Positions 1 to 8,238 of a stretch of 64,000 nucleotides of DNA are shown here, piece after piece (within the stretch, counting starts at the first letter, position 1; the number at the start of each line of letters is the position of its first letter). The stretch covers positions 1,922,001 through 1,986,000 of the forward strand of contig NZ_AP022619.1 of the NCBI RefSeq assembly GCF_010731655.1, given 5' to 3'. This stretch comes from Mycobacterium paraseoulense (GTDB lineage: Bacteria; Actinomycetota; Actinomycetes; Mycobacteriales; Mycobacteriaceae). The position numbers and the translations under genes are program-made. The notes beneath the pieces are model-generated. The model was given only the letters and a program-made list of their open reading frames with translations, was not told where the DNA came from and did no database searches.

Positions 1-44
1 GCACCTGTGACGACGGCGACCTTGCCATCCAACAGCTTCGTCAC
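1..44 (-). CDS. Short-chain dehydrogenase/reductase, N-terminus only (runs off the window)
   Basis: Reading leftwards from a GTG whose first base is at 44, the frame gives VTKLLDGKVAVVTGA, the first beta strand and the start of the TGxxxGxG NAD(P)-binding loop of short-chain dehydrogenases. The GTG overlaps the stop of the NTF2-like gene (GTGA), so it is the third gene of a coupled ferredoxin/NTF2/SDR operon. Only 14 complete codons are visible; substrate cannot be inferred. Confidence 0.7.
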   Translation of the reverse strand, partial: MTKLLDGKVAVVTG

Positions 45-606
45 TTCGCCTTCACTCCGGGCGCGACGGGCTGGGAGGTCAGCTGACTGGTGTCGACACC
101 GGCCCAGAAGTCCGTCCACGATGTGGCGCGGGGCAGGTTCGGCGCACCTGCGACCGACCATCCCTCGAAGGCGACCGCCTGCGGTCGCTCGATGTGGTCC
201 GCCGCGTACCAATGGTTTTCGCGCCGGCGAGTAAACAACCACCGCCCGTCGACGCGCTGGTACTCGTCGTCGTACCGGATCGCCATGACAATCCACCGCG
301 CTCCGACCTCGTGCTCGGCACGGCAGTAGACGTTGCCGACTGCATGCGTATCGTCGAGGAGTTCAACGCGATGGCCGACGATCTGGTGCATCGACCGATA
401 GAACTGGCTCACCATCGAGACCAGCGCATCGCGAAGCGCGTCCCGACCGTAGCGATCGCGCCCTACCCGCACGTCGGGAACGAACAGTTCCACCCACGCA
501 TCGACGTCGCGATCATCGATGGCCATCGCGTAGCGGATGGGCAACTGCTGGATCTCCAGGGTGTCCTCGATCCGGCGCAGCCGGTCCTCGATTGTCATCC
601 GGCTCA

Positions 607-607
<1 letters not shown>
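41..607 (-). CDS. SnoaL/NTF2-like family protein
   Basis: A protein of about 188 residues with the alpha+beta cone-fold pattern of the SnoaL-like/NTF2 superfamily: an N-terminal helix (IEDRLRRIEDTLEIQQL), then YAMAIDDRDVDAWVELFVPD, and a later strand with RENHWYAAD. Members are cyclases, dehydratases, isomerases or ring-hydroxylating dioxygenase small subunits; the precise reaction is unknown here. The ATG at 607 overlaps the ferredoxin TGA by one base (TGATG), so the two are co-translated. A TTG one codon upstream is a less likely start. The family is clear; the function is not. Confidence 0.8.
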
Positions 608-837
<230 letters not shown>

Positions 838-844
838 TTAATAA

Positions 845-875
845 GGTGACGATACATCTAATTAGTTGAGCTGAA
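845..875. promoter_or_regulatory. AT-rich promoter-like segment upstream of the ferredoxin operon
   Basis: The 178-base gap between the ferredoxin start and the FadD stop has an abrupt AT-rich stretch containing the palindrome CTAATTAG (858-865) followed by TTGAG. It is the only plausible promoter or operator for the minus-strand operon starting at 801. No protein can be assigned to it. Confidence 0.35.
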
Positions 876-979
876 TAGTCGCCAGCGTAACGCGTCGACG
901 CCGCGACGAGAACACCGACACCACCGCCGCGGGCGTGTGCCGAACGGTCCGCCCAAAAAGCTGTAGTGGCCGCCCGGGA

Positions 980-2551
980 TCAACTTGCCTGATTCCCATA
1001 GGCTGCCAGCTCGGTCCGCAACCGCTTCTTGTCGAACTTTCCGCTCGCGAGCACCGGTAGTTCGGTTGCGACAACCAGACGCCGCGGCACCTTGTAACCG
1101 GCGAGGCTCAGCCGAACCGCCGCCTGAAGCTGTTCCAGCGTCACGGTTGCCCCCGGCCTGGGCACGACAACGGCGCACACCGCCTCGCCCCACCGCGGAT
1201 CCGGTACGCCCACCACGGCGCAACCGGCGACTTCGGGCAGCTCGCCGATCGCGTTCTCGACCTCAGGCGAGTACACGTTCTCACCGCCGGTGATGATCAC
1301 GTCCTTCTTGCGGTCGACGAGATAAAGCAGTCCGCGCTCATCGAACCTGCCGACGTCCCCGGTATGGCACCAGCCGTCCCGTAGCGTCGCGAGCGTCGCG
1401 GCCGCGTCGTCCCAATAGCCGCGGAACAACGCGTCGGACTGGACCACGATCTCGCCGGGAGAGCCTGGATTCACGTCTTGTCCGTCGTCTCCGACGATTC
1501 GTACCCGCACACCCGGGAACGGATAGCCGACGGAGCGCAGTCGATTGTCGGTCGCTTCCGGGTCGTGCAGCTCGCGCGGCAACCCCGAGACGATGGCCTC
1601 GGTCTGACCGTAGAGGTTCAAAAATCCCGCCTGGGGCATCACCGCCATCGCCCGCGCCAGTGTGGCGCCGTTCATCGGCGCGGCCGAATAGACCACCGTG
1701 CGAACGCTCTCCAGTGCCCTGCTGCCATCTGGAAGCGCCTCGAGCAGCGCCTGCAGCATGACGGGAGCGAGGTGGAGCACACTGATCCGTTCGGTGGCGG
1801 CCAGTTGAACCGCGCCGGCGATGTCGAACTGGTCTTGCAGCACCACCGTTCCGCCCCGCGCGTGCAGCCCACCGATGATGCCGAGGGCACCGACATGGCA
1901 CATCGGCATGTTGATCAGCCCACGATCGTGCGAGCCCGTCGCCATCTCGGCGTTCATCGCATACAAGACCCGACGGAGCTCGCGTTGGCCCAGCACACAG
2001 CACTTCGACGGTCCAGTGCTACCGCTGGTGAATAGCAGACAGGCGATGTCGTCCGCGCGGGCGCGGTGGAGGGGTTGCCGGGCGGGCGCCGAGTCGATGA
2101 AATCCTCATAGTCGACGAGGCTGGACCGTCGAGCACCGATGCACACGATCAACGGCGACCACGTGAGCTGGGGGGATAACTCGTCAAGCACGCCGGCGAA
2201 CTCGGCCGCGACGAAAATCACCGCGGGCCGGACGCGGTCCAGCGCATCCTCTACCTCGACCGGGGACGATCGAAAGTTGATCGCCGCGAGGATGATTCCG
2301 CTCAGCTGCGTCGCGGCGGTGATTTCCCCGAATTCGATTGAATTGCGGCTGTAGACGGCGATGCGATCCTGCCGGGCGACCCCCGCAGCCATGAGCGCCG
2401 ACACCAGGCGCTCTGCCCGCTCGCGGAGCTCGCGGTGAGTGAGCACGCGTTGTTTGTGCCGGTAGGCCACCACATCGGGGTGGCGCAGGGCATTGTCGAC
2501 GACGATGTCGCCGACCGTCAACTCACCTGGGTTCCTGCTGCTCTGCTCCAC
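980..2551 (-). CDS. Acyl-CoA synthetase, AMP-forming (FadD-like)
   Basis: A 523-residue member of the ANL superfamily, normal length. ATP-binding P-loop LLFTSGSTGPSK is near residue 173 (the usual TGxPK is altered to TGPSK), A5 motif YGQTEA near 318, HTGD near 395, DRKKDVIITGGENVYSPEVE near 410 and the A10 lysine in SGKFDKK near 507. It would adenylate a carboxylic acid and form its CoA thioester. It starts at a GTG and ends 178 bases before the ferredoxin operon. The start lies only 8 bases after the stop of the small unknown protein, so they are probably one transcript. Substrate unknown. Confidence 0.9.
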   Translation of the reverse strand: MEQSSRNPGELTVGDIVVDNALRHPDVVAYRHKQRVLTHRELRERAERLVSALMAAGVARQDRIAVYSRNSIEFGEITAATQLSGIILAAINFRSSPVEVEDALDRVRPAVIFVAAEFAGVLDELSPQLTWSPLIVCIGARRSSLVDYEDFIDSAPARQPLHRARADDIACLLFTSGSTGPSKCCVLGQRELRRVLYAMNAEMATGSHDRGLINMPMCHVGALGIIGGLHARGGTVVLQDQFDIAGAVQLAATERISVLHLAPVMLQALLEALPDGSRALESVRTVVYSAAPMNGATLARAMAVMPQAGFLNLYGQTEAIVSGLPRELHDPEATDNRLRSVGYPFPGVRVRIVGDDGQDVNPGSPGEIVVQSDALFRGYWDDAAATLATLRDGWCHTGDVGRFDERGLLYLVDRKKDVIITGGENVYSPEVENAIGELPEVAGCAVVGVPDPRWGEAVCAVVVPRPGATVTLEQLQAAVRLSLAGYKVPRRLVVATELPVLASGKFDKKRLRTELAAYGNQAS

Positions 2552-2558
2552 GGCCGGG

Positions 2559-2876
2559 TCAGTCGCTGGCGGGAAGCGGCTTGGCTTCCTTGATCTTCAT
2601 AGGTGTCGTGCCGACGGACAACGATCCCTTGCCGGCGTTGGTGACCAGCACTTCAGCACCGTTGGCGGCGACGTAGCGCTTGCCCATCACGGTGCCGCCG
2701 GCGAACGCGTCGTCGACGGTGTATTTGGAATCCGCCTTTGGGTCCTGCGTGCCGGGCGGCATGGGGACCGCGGGTGCGCCGCCGACCCGTAGATCATCGA
2801 AGGCCTCGGAGCTGCGCACCACGATGAGCTGGGTGTCGCAGACCTGGCTCTGCAGGCGGGCGTCGTTCTTGATCAT
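2559..2876 (-). CDS. Small unknown protein paired with FadD (copy 1)
   Basis: A 105-residue protein I do not recognise. It begins MIKNDARLQSQVCDTQLIVV, has a Gly-rich turn region (DDAFAGGTVMGKRYV) and ends KEAKPLPASD. A close paralogue lies at 14975-15277, also directly after a FadD gene. Copy 1 keeps Cys13 but has VGG where copy 2 has CGG, so a cysteine-pair metal site is not conserved. Its ATG overlaps the stop of the upstream FadD pseudogene (ATGA), which shows ancestral translational coupling. Cytoplasmic, with no signal peptide or membrane segment. Confidence 0.75.
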   Translation of the reverse strand: MIKNDARLQSQVCDTQLIVVRSSEAFDDLRVGGAPAVPMPPGTQDPKADSKYTVDDAFAGGTVMGKRYVAANGAEVLVTNAGKGSLSVGTTPMKIKEAKPLPASD

Positions 2877-3969
2877 GCGGGCTCCTTTGTCGCTTCGTTG
2901 AATTCGCGATCGAGTTCGCGGCGCAGCACCTTGCCGGTCGCGTTGGTGGGCACCGCGTCGCGGAAGACGACACGGTCCGGCGTGCGTGATCCGCGCAGTC
3001 GTGCACGTGCGGATGCTCGACGAGCACGTCCTCGATTTCGGCGGGGCAATGTTCTCGCCCCCGCGAATGATCGTGTCGTCGGAGCGGCCGCCGATGAACA
3101 GGACCCGTCGGCGTCGTGGTGAGCGACGTCCTTGGTCGGGAACCGACCCTGCTCGTCCAGCACCGAGCCGATACCGGTGTAGCGGCCCGAGACCTGCTCG
3201 CCACGCACAAAGAGCTCGCCGGGCTCGTTCGGCCCGAGAACGGTCCCGTCCTCGGCGCGGATCTGTACCTCGATCGTCGGCACTGTCCGGCCCACCGACC
3301 CGAGCCGGCGCACACGGTCGCATCGTCTGAGGCCAGCGCGGCGCGGTGGTCGTCGGGGGTGAGCACGGCGATGGTCGAACTGGTCTCGGTCAGCCCATAG
3401 GCGTTGACGAAACCCACCTCCGGCAGCAGCGTCAGCGCCTTGCGCACCAGCGGCAGCGGCAGCGGCAGCGGCAGCGGCAGCGGCAGCGAGACCTTCGAGC
3501 CTCCGTAGGCCAGGGTGCGAAGCGTCGGCAATGTCGTCTCGGCTGCGTCCAGCGCGGTGACGATGCGGTCGAGCATCGTCGGAACGACGGTGGCCGACGT
3601 GACGGCTTCGACGTCGATCAGGCGCAGCCACTCGGCGGCATCAAACATGGGCAGGTACACCATCTTGCGGCCCGCTGACAACCGGCCGATCAGCGCACGC
3701 AGGCCGGCGGCCGAGAGCCGGTAATTGAGCGGAATGACTGGCACCGCGGCCCGCGCGGAGGCAAAGAGCAGCAGCGGCAGCATTGCCCCGCCGCTGCCGA
3801 CGTAGGCGACGCACCGCGCGCCCGAGGCTGCGATCACACCCGAGCCACCCTCGGCCAGCCTGCTGAGTTCGGACACCGAGAGCCTCAGTTCACCAGACAC
3901 GAGTGCGGTGCGACCGCTGTCGGCCAGCCGACCGCACTGAGCCATCTCCAACCGCAACGAGATGCTCAC
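2873..3969 (-). pseudogene. Acyl-CoA synthetase pseudogene with internal deletions and frameshifts
   Basis: A decayed paralogue of the intact synthetase at 15301-16800. It opens in frame from a GTG, but about 110 codons between RALIGRLSAG and RKMVYLPMFD are missing, including the ATP-binding P-loop. Frame is lost near DDATVCAG, again near DADGS (a base missing before CTGTTC) and again near GENIAP (GG shortened to G). About 40 codons before GSRTPDR are also gone. A hexanucleotide run expands SKVGLPLVRK of the paralogue to SKV-S-(LP)6-LVRK. It cannot encode an active ligase. Confidence 0.92.
3451..3486. repeat. Hexanucleotide microsatellite (CGGCAG)6
   Basis: Six exact tandem copies of CGGCAG, read on the minus strand as alternating Leu-Pro codons inside the FadD pseudogene. 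The intact paralogue has a single LPL at this place. Being a multiple of three, copy-number change would not shift the frame. Confidence 0.95.
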
Positions 3970-3978
3970 GGACTCTCG

Positions 3979-4437
3979 TTAGAACACGAAGCGGGCAATA
4001 AGATCGGCCACCGCCGCGGGCTTGTCGACGCCGTCGATCTCTACTGTGTGGCGCACCGTGAGGTTGACGGTCGATTCGTCCACTTTGGCTGCGTCGACGA
4101 GCGCCGAGTGCAGCCGAATTCGACTGCCCGCCTTGACCGGAGACAGAAAACGCACTTTGTTCAAGCCGTAATTGATGCCCATCTTGGCCTTCTCCACACG
4201 ATAGTTGGCCTTGCTCATGCCCGGGATGAGCGACAGCGTCAGGAAGCCGTGGGCGATGGTGGCGCCGTACGGGCTCTCCTTCTCGGCCTTTTCGACGTCG
4301 ACGTGTATCCATTGCCGGTCGAGTGTCGTCGTTCCGAAGTCATCGATCCGGTCCTGATCAACGACCAGCCAGTCGCTCACCCCCAGCTCTGCCCCCACCA
4401 ATCCGATCGCCTCGTCGATGGACGTAATGACCTTCAC
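3979..4437 (-). CDS. MaoC/NodN-type hot-dog dehydratase
   Basis: A 152-residue MaoC-like protein with the hydratase-2 signature YGATIAHGFLTLSL near residues 57-70 and a preceding D-x4-H (DRQWIHVD). Such proteins hydrate enoyl-CoAs or act as NodN-like dehydratases, so this one could do the hydration step in place of a crotonase. It starts at a GTG (4437) and is divergent from the thiolase at 4543; the operator-like dyad at 4469 lies between them. The FadD pseudogene follows 10 bases after its stop. Confidence 0.85.
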   Translation of the reverse strand: MKVITSIDEAIGLVGAELGVSDWLVVDQDRIDDFGTTTLDRQWIHVDVEKAEKESPYGATIAHGFLTLSLIPGMSKANYRVEKAKMGINYGLNKVRFLSPVKAGSRIRLHSALVDAAKVDESTVNLTVRHTVEIDGVDKPAAVADLIARFVF

Positions 4438-4468
4438 GACAACCTCGCTTTCACCGACGCACCATTCG

Positions 4469-4482
4469 GTTATCTATTTAAC
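4469..4482. promoter_or_regulatory. Operator-like dyad, class 1 (GTTATCTATTTAAC)
   Basis: AT-rich 14-mer with inverted GTTA/TAAC ends in the divergent gap between the MaoC and thiolase genes. It matches the perfect dyads at 5959 and 46489 (GATAACTATTTATC) at 10 of 14 positions, with the arms changed in a compensated way. Confidence 0.5.
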
Positions 4483-4542
4483 GGTATAGGCTCGCCGAAG
4501 TCACCGCCGGGGAGAATCCCGCTTTTACCGTGAAGGACGACT

Positions 4543-5733
4543 ATGACAGCGACAACACCCAAAGCCGCCATCGTGGCCGCAGCGCGCACGGCGATCGGAA
4601 CGGCCCGTCGAGGCACGCTCGTCGACGTCGACGCCCGCGAGCTCGCCAAGCCCGTCATCTCCGCCGCGATCGAGCGGTCAGGTTTCGAGCCCTCCGACTT
4701 CGAGGACCTGGTGCTCGCCGAGGTGCTGCAGGGTGGCGGCGACATCGCGCGCTACGTGGCCGTGGAGCTCGGGCTCGTAAACGGTGCCGGAATGGCCGTC
4801 AACCGGCAATGCGCCTCCAGCCTGACCGCCATCGCGGTAGCCGCCGGGCAGATCGCCGCCGGCATGAACACCAGTGTGCTTGCCGGGGGAACCGAGTCCC
4901 ACTCGACCTCTCCGATGGTCCGCAAGCGCAAGCCCTTCACCTCCGGTAAGGAGCCGGCCGACTACGACGATCCGTGGATGTCGTTGTCGCATCCCCCGAC
5001 ACCCGACGCGCCCGCTGTCGACATGTCGATCACCGTCGCGCACAACTGCGCCGTTCAGTACGGGGTATCGCGAACCGCTCAAGACGAATGGGCTCTGCGT
5101 AGCCATCAACGCGCCGTCAAGGCCATCGATGACGGGTCTTTCGTCGAGGAGATCGTCCCGGTGACCGTGCTTCGGCCCGACGGTTCGACCGTCGCCTTCG
5201 ACAGCGACGAGCACCCTCGTCGCGAGTCCAGCATGGAGACTCTGAGCGGGCTGAAAGTGCTGCATCCCGAGATCGACGGCTTCTCGGTGACGGCGGGCAA
5301 TTCGTCCGGACTAAACGACGCCGCCGCGGTGGTGGCGTTGACCAGGCCCGACACCGCGGCCGACGTACTCGCGCACGTGCTGTCGTGGAGCGCGGTCGGC
5401 GTTGAGCCCAACCGCACCGGCAGTGGCCCGATCTACGCGATCCCGAAAGCGTTGGACCTCGCTGGGCTCGCGATCGACGACGTCGCGCTCTTCGAGATCA
5501 ACGAGGCATTCGCCGCGCAAGCCGTCGCCTGCACCAGGGAACTGGGGCTCGACGAGGAAATCGTCAACGTCTACGGCTCCGGGATCAGCCTGGGGCATCC
5601 CATCGCCGCCACGGGGGCCCGGATGGTCACGTCGGCGGCCTACGAGCTACGGCGGCGCGGCGGCGGCATCGGCGTGCTGTCGATGTGTGCCGGGGGCGGC
5701 ATGGGTGCGGCCATGGTCATCGAAGTGAGCTGA
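4543..5733 (+). CDS. Acetyl-CoA acetyltransferase (thiolase)
   Basis: A 396-residue thiolase of normal length with the full catalytic set: nucleophile Cys90 in NRQCASS, NEAF, GHP with His352, and Cys382 in CAGGGMG. It would cleave 3-ketoacyl-CoA to acetyl-CoA and a shortened acyl-CoA at the end of beta-oxidation, in the cytosol. The ATG follows GAAGGA at about the right spacing. It is divergent from the MaoC gene across an operator-like dyad, and acyl-CoA dehydrogenase genes follow downstream, so it belongs to the same degradative unit. Chain-length preference is unknown. Confidence 0.93.
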   Translation: MTATTPKAAIVAAARTAIGTARRGTLVDVDARELAKPVISAAIERSGFEPSDFEDLVLAEVLQGGGDIARYVAVELGLVNGAGMAVNRQCASSLTAIAVAAGQIAAGMNTSVLAGGTESHSTSPMVRKRKPFTSGKEPADYDDPWMSLSHPPTPDAPAVDMSITVAHNCAVQYGVSRTAQDEWALRSHQRAVKAIDDGSFVEEIVPVTVLRPDGSTVAFDSDEHPRRESSMETLSGLKVLHPEIDGFSVTAGNSSGLNDAAAVVALTRPDTAADVLAHVLSWSAVGVEPNRTGSGPIYAIPKALDLAGLAIDDVALFEINEAFAAQAVACTRELGLDEEIVNVYGSGISLGHPIAATGARMVTSAAYELRRRGGGIGVLSMCAGGGMGAAMVIEVS

Positions 5734-5750
5734 CAGCCGTCGGTAAAATA

Positions 5751-5764
5751 GATATATTATTATA
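5751..5764. promoter_or_regulatory. Operator-like AT-rich site, class 1
   Basis: GATATATTATTATA, just after the thiolase stop. Its complement TATAATAATATATC matches the sites at 16822 and 24811 at 12 of 14 positions. Confidence 0.4.
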
Positions 5765-5797
5765 CTTTTAATCCGACGGAAGGACCCGCCCCAGCCG

Positions 5798-5929
5798 ATG
5801 ACCAGCATGTCGACCGCCTACTACGCGAAGGATGGCGCCTCGCTCGACTTCGCCGAATTGGGACAGGCGATGTCGTGGCTCTTCGGCGTCGCATCGAGAG
5901 GACTCGCCGGCCCATTGCCGACCGCGTAG
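5798..5929 (+). CDS. Possible 43-residue small protein
   Basis: ATG to TAG frame reading MTSMSTAYYAKDGAS ... AELGQAMSWLFGVAS, between two operator-like sites in the 282-base gap separating the thiolase and acyl-CoA dehydrogenase genes. GGAAGGA lies about 14 bases upstream of the ATG. It has one amphipathic or hydrophobic helix and no recognisable family. It could be a leader peptide, a stump of a larger gene, or chance. Confidence 0.25.
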   Translation: MTSMSTAYYAKDGASLDFAELGQAMSWLFGVASRGLAGPLPTA

Positions 5930-5957
5930 CAATAGGGTTCAATGATCGATGTAAAAT

Positions 5958-5973
5958 CGATAACTATTTATCG
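5958..5973. promoter_or_regulatory. Operator-like perfect dyad, class 1 (CGATAA-CTAT-TTATCG)
   Basis: Perfect 6-base inverted repeat around CTAT, 42 bases before the acyl-CoA dehydrogenase ATG. The central 14 bases are identical to those at 46489-46502; the outermost pair is C/G here and A/T there, a compensated change expected of a real binding site. Confidence 0.6.
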
Positions 5974-6015
5974 GATTGATTATTCGGCCGAGTGTCCAGA
6001 GCGTAAGGAATCCCG

Positions 6016-7221
6016 ATGTCACATTCGACGCAGTCCGCGCCGGGGGGCTTCACCAGCGGCTACGTGACCGACGTCGCCCGGTTCCGGCTGGACTTCCGGC
6101 ACTATCTGCGCGAGTCCTCCGAGGCGGTCCGTTGGCGGACGGCCGTGTTCGACAACGCCGAAGACCAGATGGCGCACGACAGCGAGGTGATGGCACGACT
6201 CTTCGAGGATGGCTGGAACCGCTGGGGCTGGCCCGAGGCCGTGGGTGGCTTCGGCGGCGACGCGATCCATCGCGCCGTGTACTACGACGAACTGAGATTC
6301 GCGATGATTCCCATTCCGGCTCAGCAGTGGTCGCTCGAAGTCATGGGGCCGGCCCTGCTCAAGTACGCCCCGCAACTAGCGGAGCGCCATCTACCCGACT
6401 ACCTGGCCGGCAACGAGTGGTGGGGACAGGGTTTCTCCGAACCCGAGTCGGGGAGCGACCTGGCATCGTTGCGTACCAGGGCGGTCGACGACGGCACCGG
6501 CGGATTCATCGTCAACGGCCAGAAGATCTGGACCAGTCAGGGAGGCACGGCCAAACGCCTTTTCCTGCTGGTGCGCACCGGCGACCCGGAGTCGCGTCAC
6601 CGCGGCCTGACGATGCTGTTCGTCGACACCGACACTCCGGGGGTGACGGTGCGGCCCATCGCGCTCGCGAGCGGGCGACGGGAGGTCGCCGAGATTTTCT
6701 TCGATGACGTTCGCGTTCCGCCCGAACGCCTGCTCGGCGAGGTCGGAAGCGGTTGGGCGCTGACGATGTTCCTCATGCAATTTGAACGCGGCATGTACGG
6801 CTACGCAGTGCTCAACAAGGTGCTGACGGAGCTCGGCCGGCTGCGCGCCCACATGGTCGCCGACAGAGCGTCCGACGAGATGCGCAAGCGCTTCGCGCGG
6901 GTGTATGTCGATGTGGCGGCCGCACAAGCCCGCACCGCCGCCACCGTGCGCCGGATCGCGGGGGGCGAGCTCATCGGGCCGGACAGCAGCGTGGACAAGC
7001 TGTTGTTCGGACAGGCGGAGAAAGCCGCCAACGACCTGATCCTCGACGTCCGACGCAGTTGGATGATGGCGGGGCCGTCGGGACCGAAGTCGAATGAACT
7101 CGACACCGCGCGGGCCGAGTGGTGGTACTCCCGCGCCGCCACCATCATGGGCGGCGCCGCCGAGGTTCAGCGGGGCATCATCGCCGATCATTTGCTCGGA
7201 CTGCCGAAGGAGAAGCGATGA
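6016..7221 (+). CDS. Acyl-CoA dehydrogenase (FadE-like)
   Basis: A 401-residue flavoprotein of the acyl-CoA dehydrogenase family: FAD/substrate loop EPESGSDLASLRT near residue 139, WTSQGG near 172, and the C-terminal FAD-contact segment GGAAEVQRGIIADHLLGLP. It would introduce the alpha-beta double bond in an acyl-CoA. Its stop overlaps the ATG of the next dehydrogenase-like gene (ATGA). In mycobacteria such adjacent pairs, as in ChsE1/ChsE2 of steroid side-chain breakdown, often form heteromeric enzymes, so a two-subunit enzyme is likely. A perfect dyad at 5958 probably controls it. Confidence 0.9.
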   Translation: MSHSTQSAPGGFTSGYVTDVARFRLDFRHYLRESSEAVRWRTAVFDNAEDQMAHDSEVMARLFEDGWNRWGWPEAVGGFGGDAIHRAVYYDELRFAMIPIPAQQWSLEVMGPALLKYAPQLAERHLPDYLAGNEWWGQGFSEPESGSDLASLRTRAVDDGTGGFIVNGQKIWTSQGGTAKRLFLLVRTGDPESRHRGLTMLFVDTDTPGVTVRPIALASGRREVAEIFFDDVRVPPERLLGEVGSGWALTMFLMQFERGMYGYAVLNKVLTELGRLRAHMVADRASDEMRKRFARVYVDVAAAQARTAATVRRIAGGELIGPDSSVDKLLFGQAEKAANDLILDVRRSWMMAGPSGPKSNELDTARAEWWYSRAATIMGGAAEVQRGIIADHLLGLPKEKR

Positions 7222-8219
7222 GCACCCCCATTCACGCGGACGACGAAGCGCTCGACGAGTCGTGGACCATGGTCTCCGAAGCCGTGTCACGACTCTTCGA
7301 GGACATCGCGGGGCGGCATGCTCACGTCGCGATCGAGCCAGAGTTGCGGCCACTCGGCTGGGATGAGATCGAAGCCGAGTACCCGATCGCCGCATCCGCT
7401 CTGCTCTTTGATGCGCAGGGCCGTTCGCTCGCCACGACGAATTGCCTTGCCCGCGTGATGATCGCCGAACTCGCCGCCCTCGTCGACGGCGCCGTGGACG
7501 GACTGGTGCTGCCCGAGCCGGCGAATGGATCCGCGCCGGCGTCCGGCGGAAACCGCATCACCGGAATGGTGCTGGGGCCACCCGCCGGACGACTCGTCGT
7601 GCCCGTCTCCGGTGAACTCGGCACGGTGTCGATCGGCGTGGTCGATGCCGACCTGCTCCGCGCAGAGCGCATCGACACATTCGACCCGTCGGTGCACTGG
7701 ACCAGGGTCGAGGGTGCACTGGACATCGCCCTCACCAAGGCGACCGACGAGTGGCGCCGCGCCGTCGCAGCCGCTCAACGCGCGCTGGGCACCGAGCTGC
7801 TGTCCCTCGCCACGAGCGCGCTCGACATCGCGACAGAGCAGGTTGGCGCCCGTAGGCAATTCGGTGTCTCGATCGGATCGCTGCAGTCCCCCCGCCACGC
7901 GCTCGCTGAGGCTGCCGCGCAGATCGCCGGGGCTCGAGCACTTCTCGACCAGTCGTGGCGGTTCGGCGGGCGCCTGTCCGCACTCGCCGCCAAGACGGCC
8001 GCCGGACGGGCGCACCGCGCCGTCGCCGACGTCGCGCTGCAAGTCTGTGGCGCGATCGGCCTGACGGCCGAGCACCGACTGCACCGCTACGTATCGCGGG
8101 GATTCCAGCTCGACGCCCTGTGCGGTGATCACGACCGGCTGGAAACCGAGCTCGCCGAGTACCTGTTCGACGTCGACGCGGGCGACCGGGCCCTGCCCAA
8201 CCTCATCTCCTGGACCTAG
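7218..8219 (+). CDS. Acyl-CoA dehydrogenase-like partner subunit
   Basis: A 333-residue protein, shorter than a standard acyl-CoA dehydrogenase. The C-terminal half has the helical flavin-domain pattern (ATEQVGARRQFGVSIGSLQS, then VALQVCGAIGLTAEHRLHRY), while the N-terminal half is divergent and lacks the EPGAGSD-type loop. This is typical of the partner chain in heteromeric mycobacterial FadE pairs. The ATG at 7218 overlaps the previous stop, so it is co-translated with the 6016 gene. I infer that one chain supplies the base and the other part of the flavin site. Confidence 0.82.
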   Translation: MSTPIHADDEALDESWTMVSEAVSRLFEDIAGRHAHVAIEPELRPLGWDEIEAEYPIAASALLFDAQGRSLATTNCLARVMIAELAALVDGAVDGLVLPEPANGSAPASGGNRITGMVLGPPAGRLVVPVSGELGTVSIGVVDADLLRAERIDTFDPSVHWTRVEGALDIALTKATDEWRRAVAAAQRALGTELLSLATSALDIATEQVGARRQFGVSIGSLQSPRHALAEAAAQIAGARALLDQSWRFGGRLSALAAKTAAGRAHRAVADVALQVCGAIGLTAEHRLHRYVSRGFQLDALCGDHDRLETELAEYLFDVDAGDRALPNLISWT

Positions 8220-8238
8220 CGCGGATCGAAGGAAATTT

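Noticed and set aside
3451..3486. Possible CRISPR or phase-variation array
   Set aside because: Six tandem hexamers without spacers; a simple microsatellite, and changes would not alter the frame.
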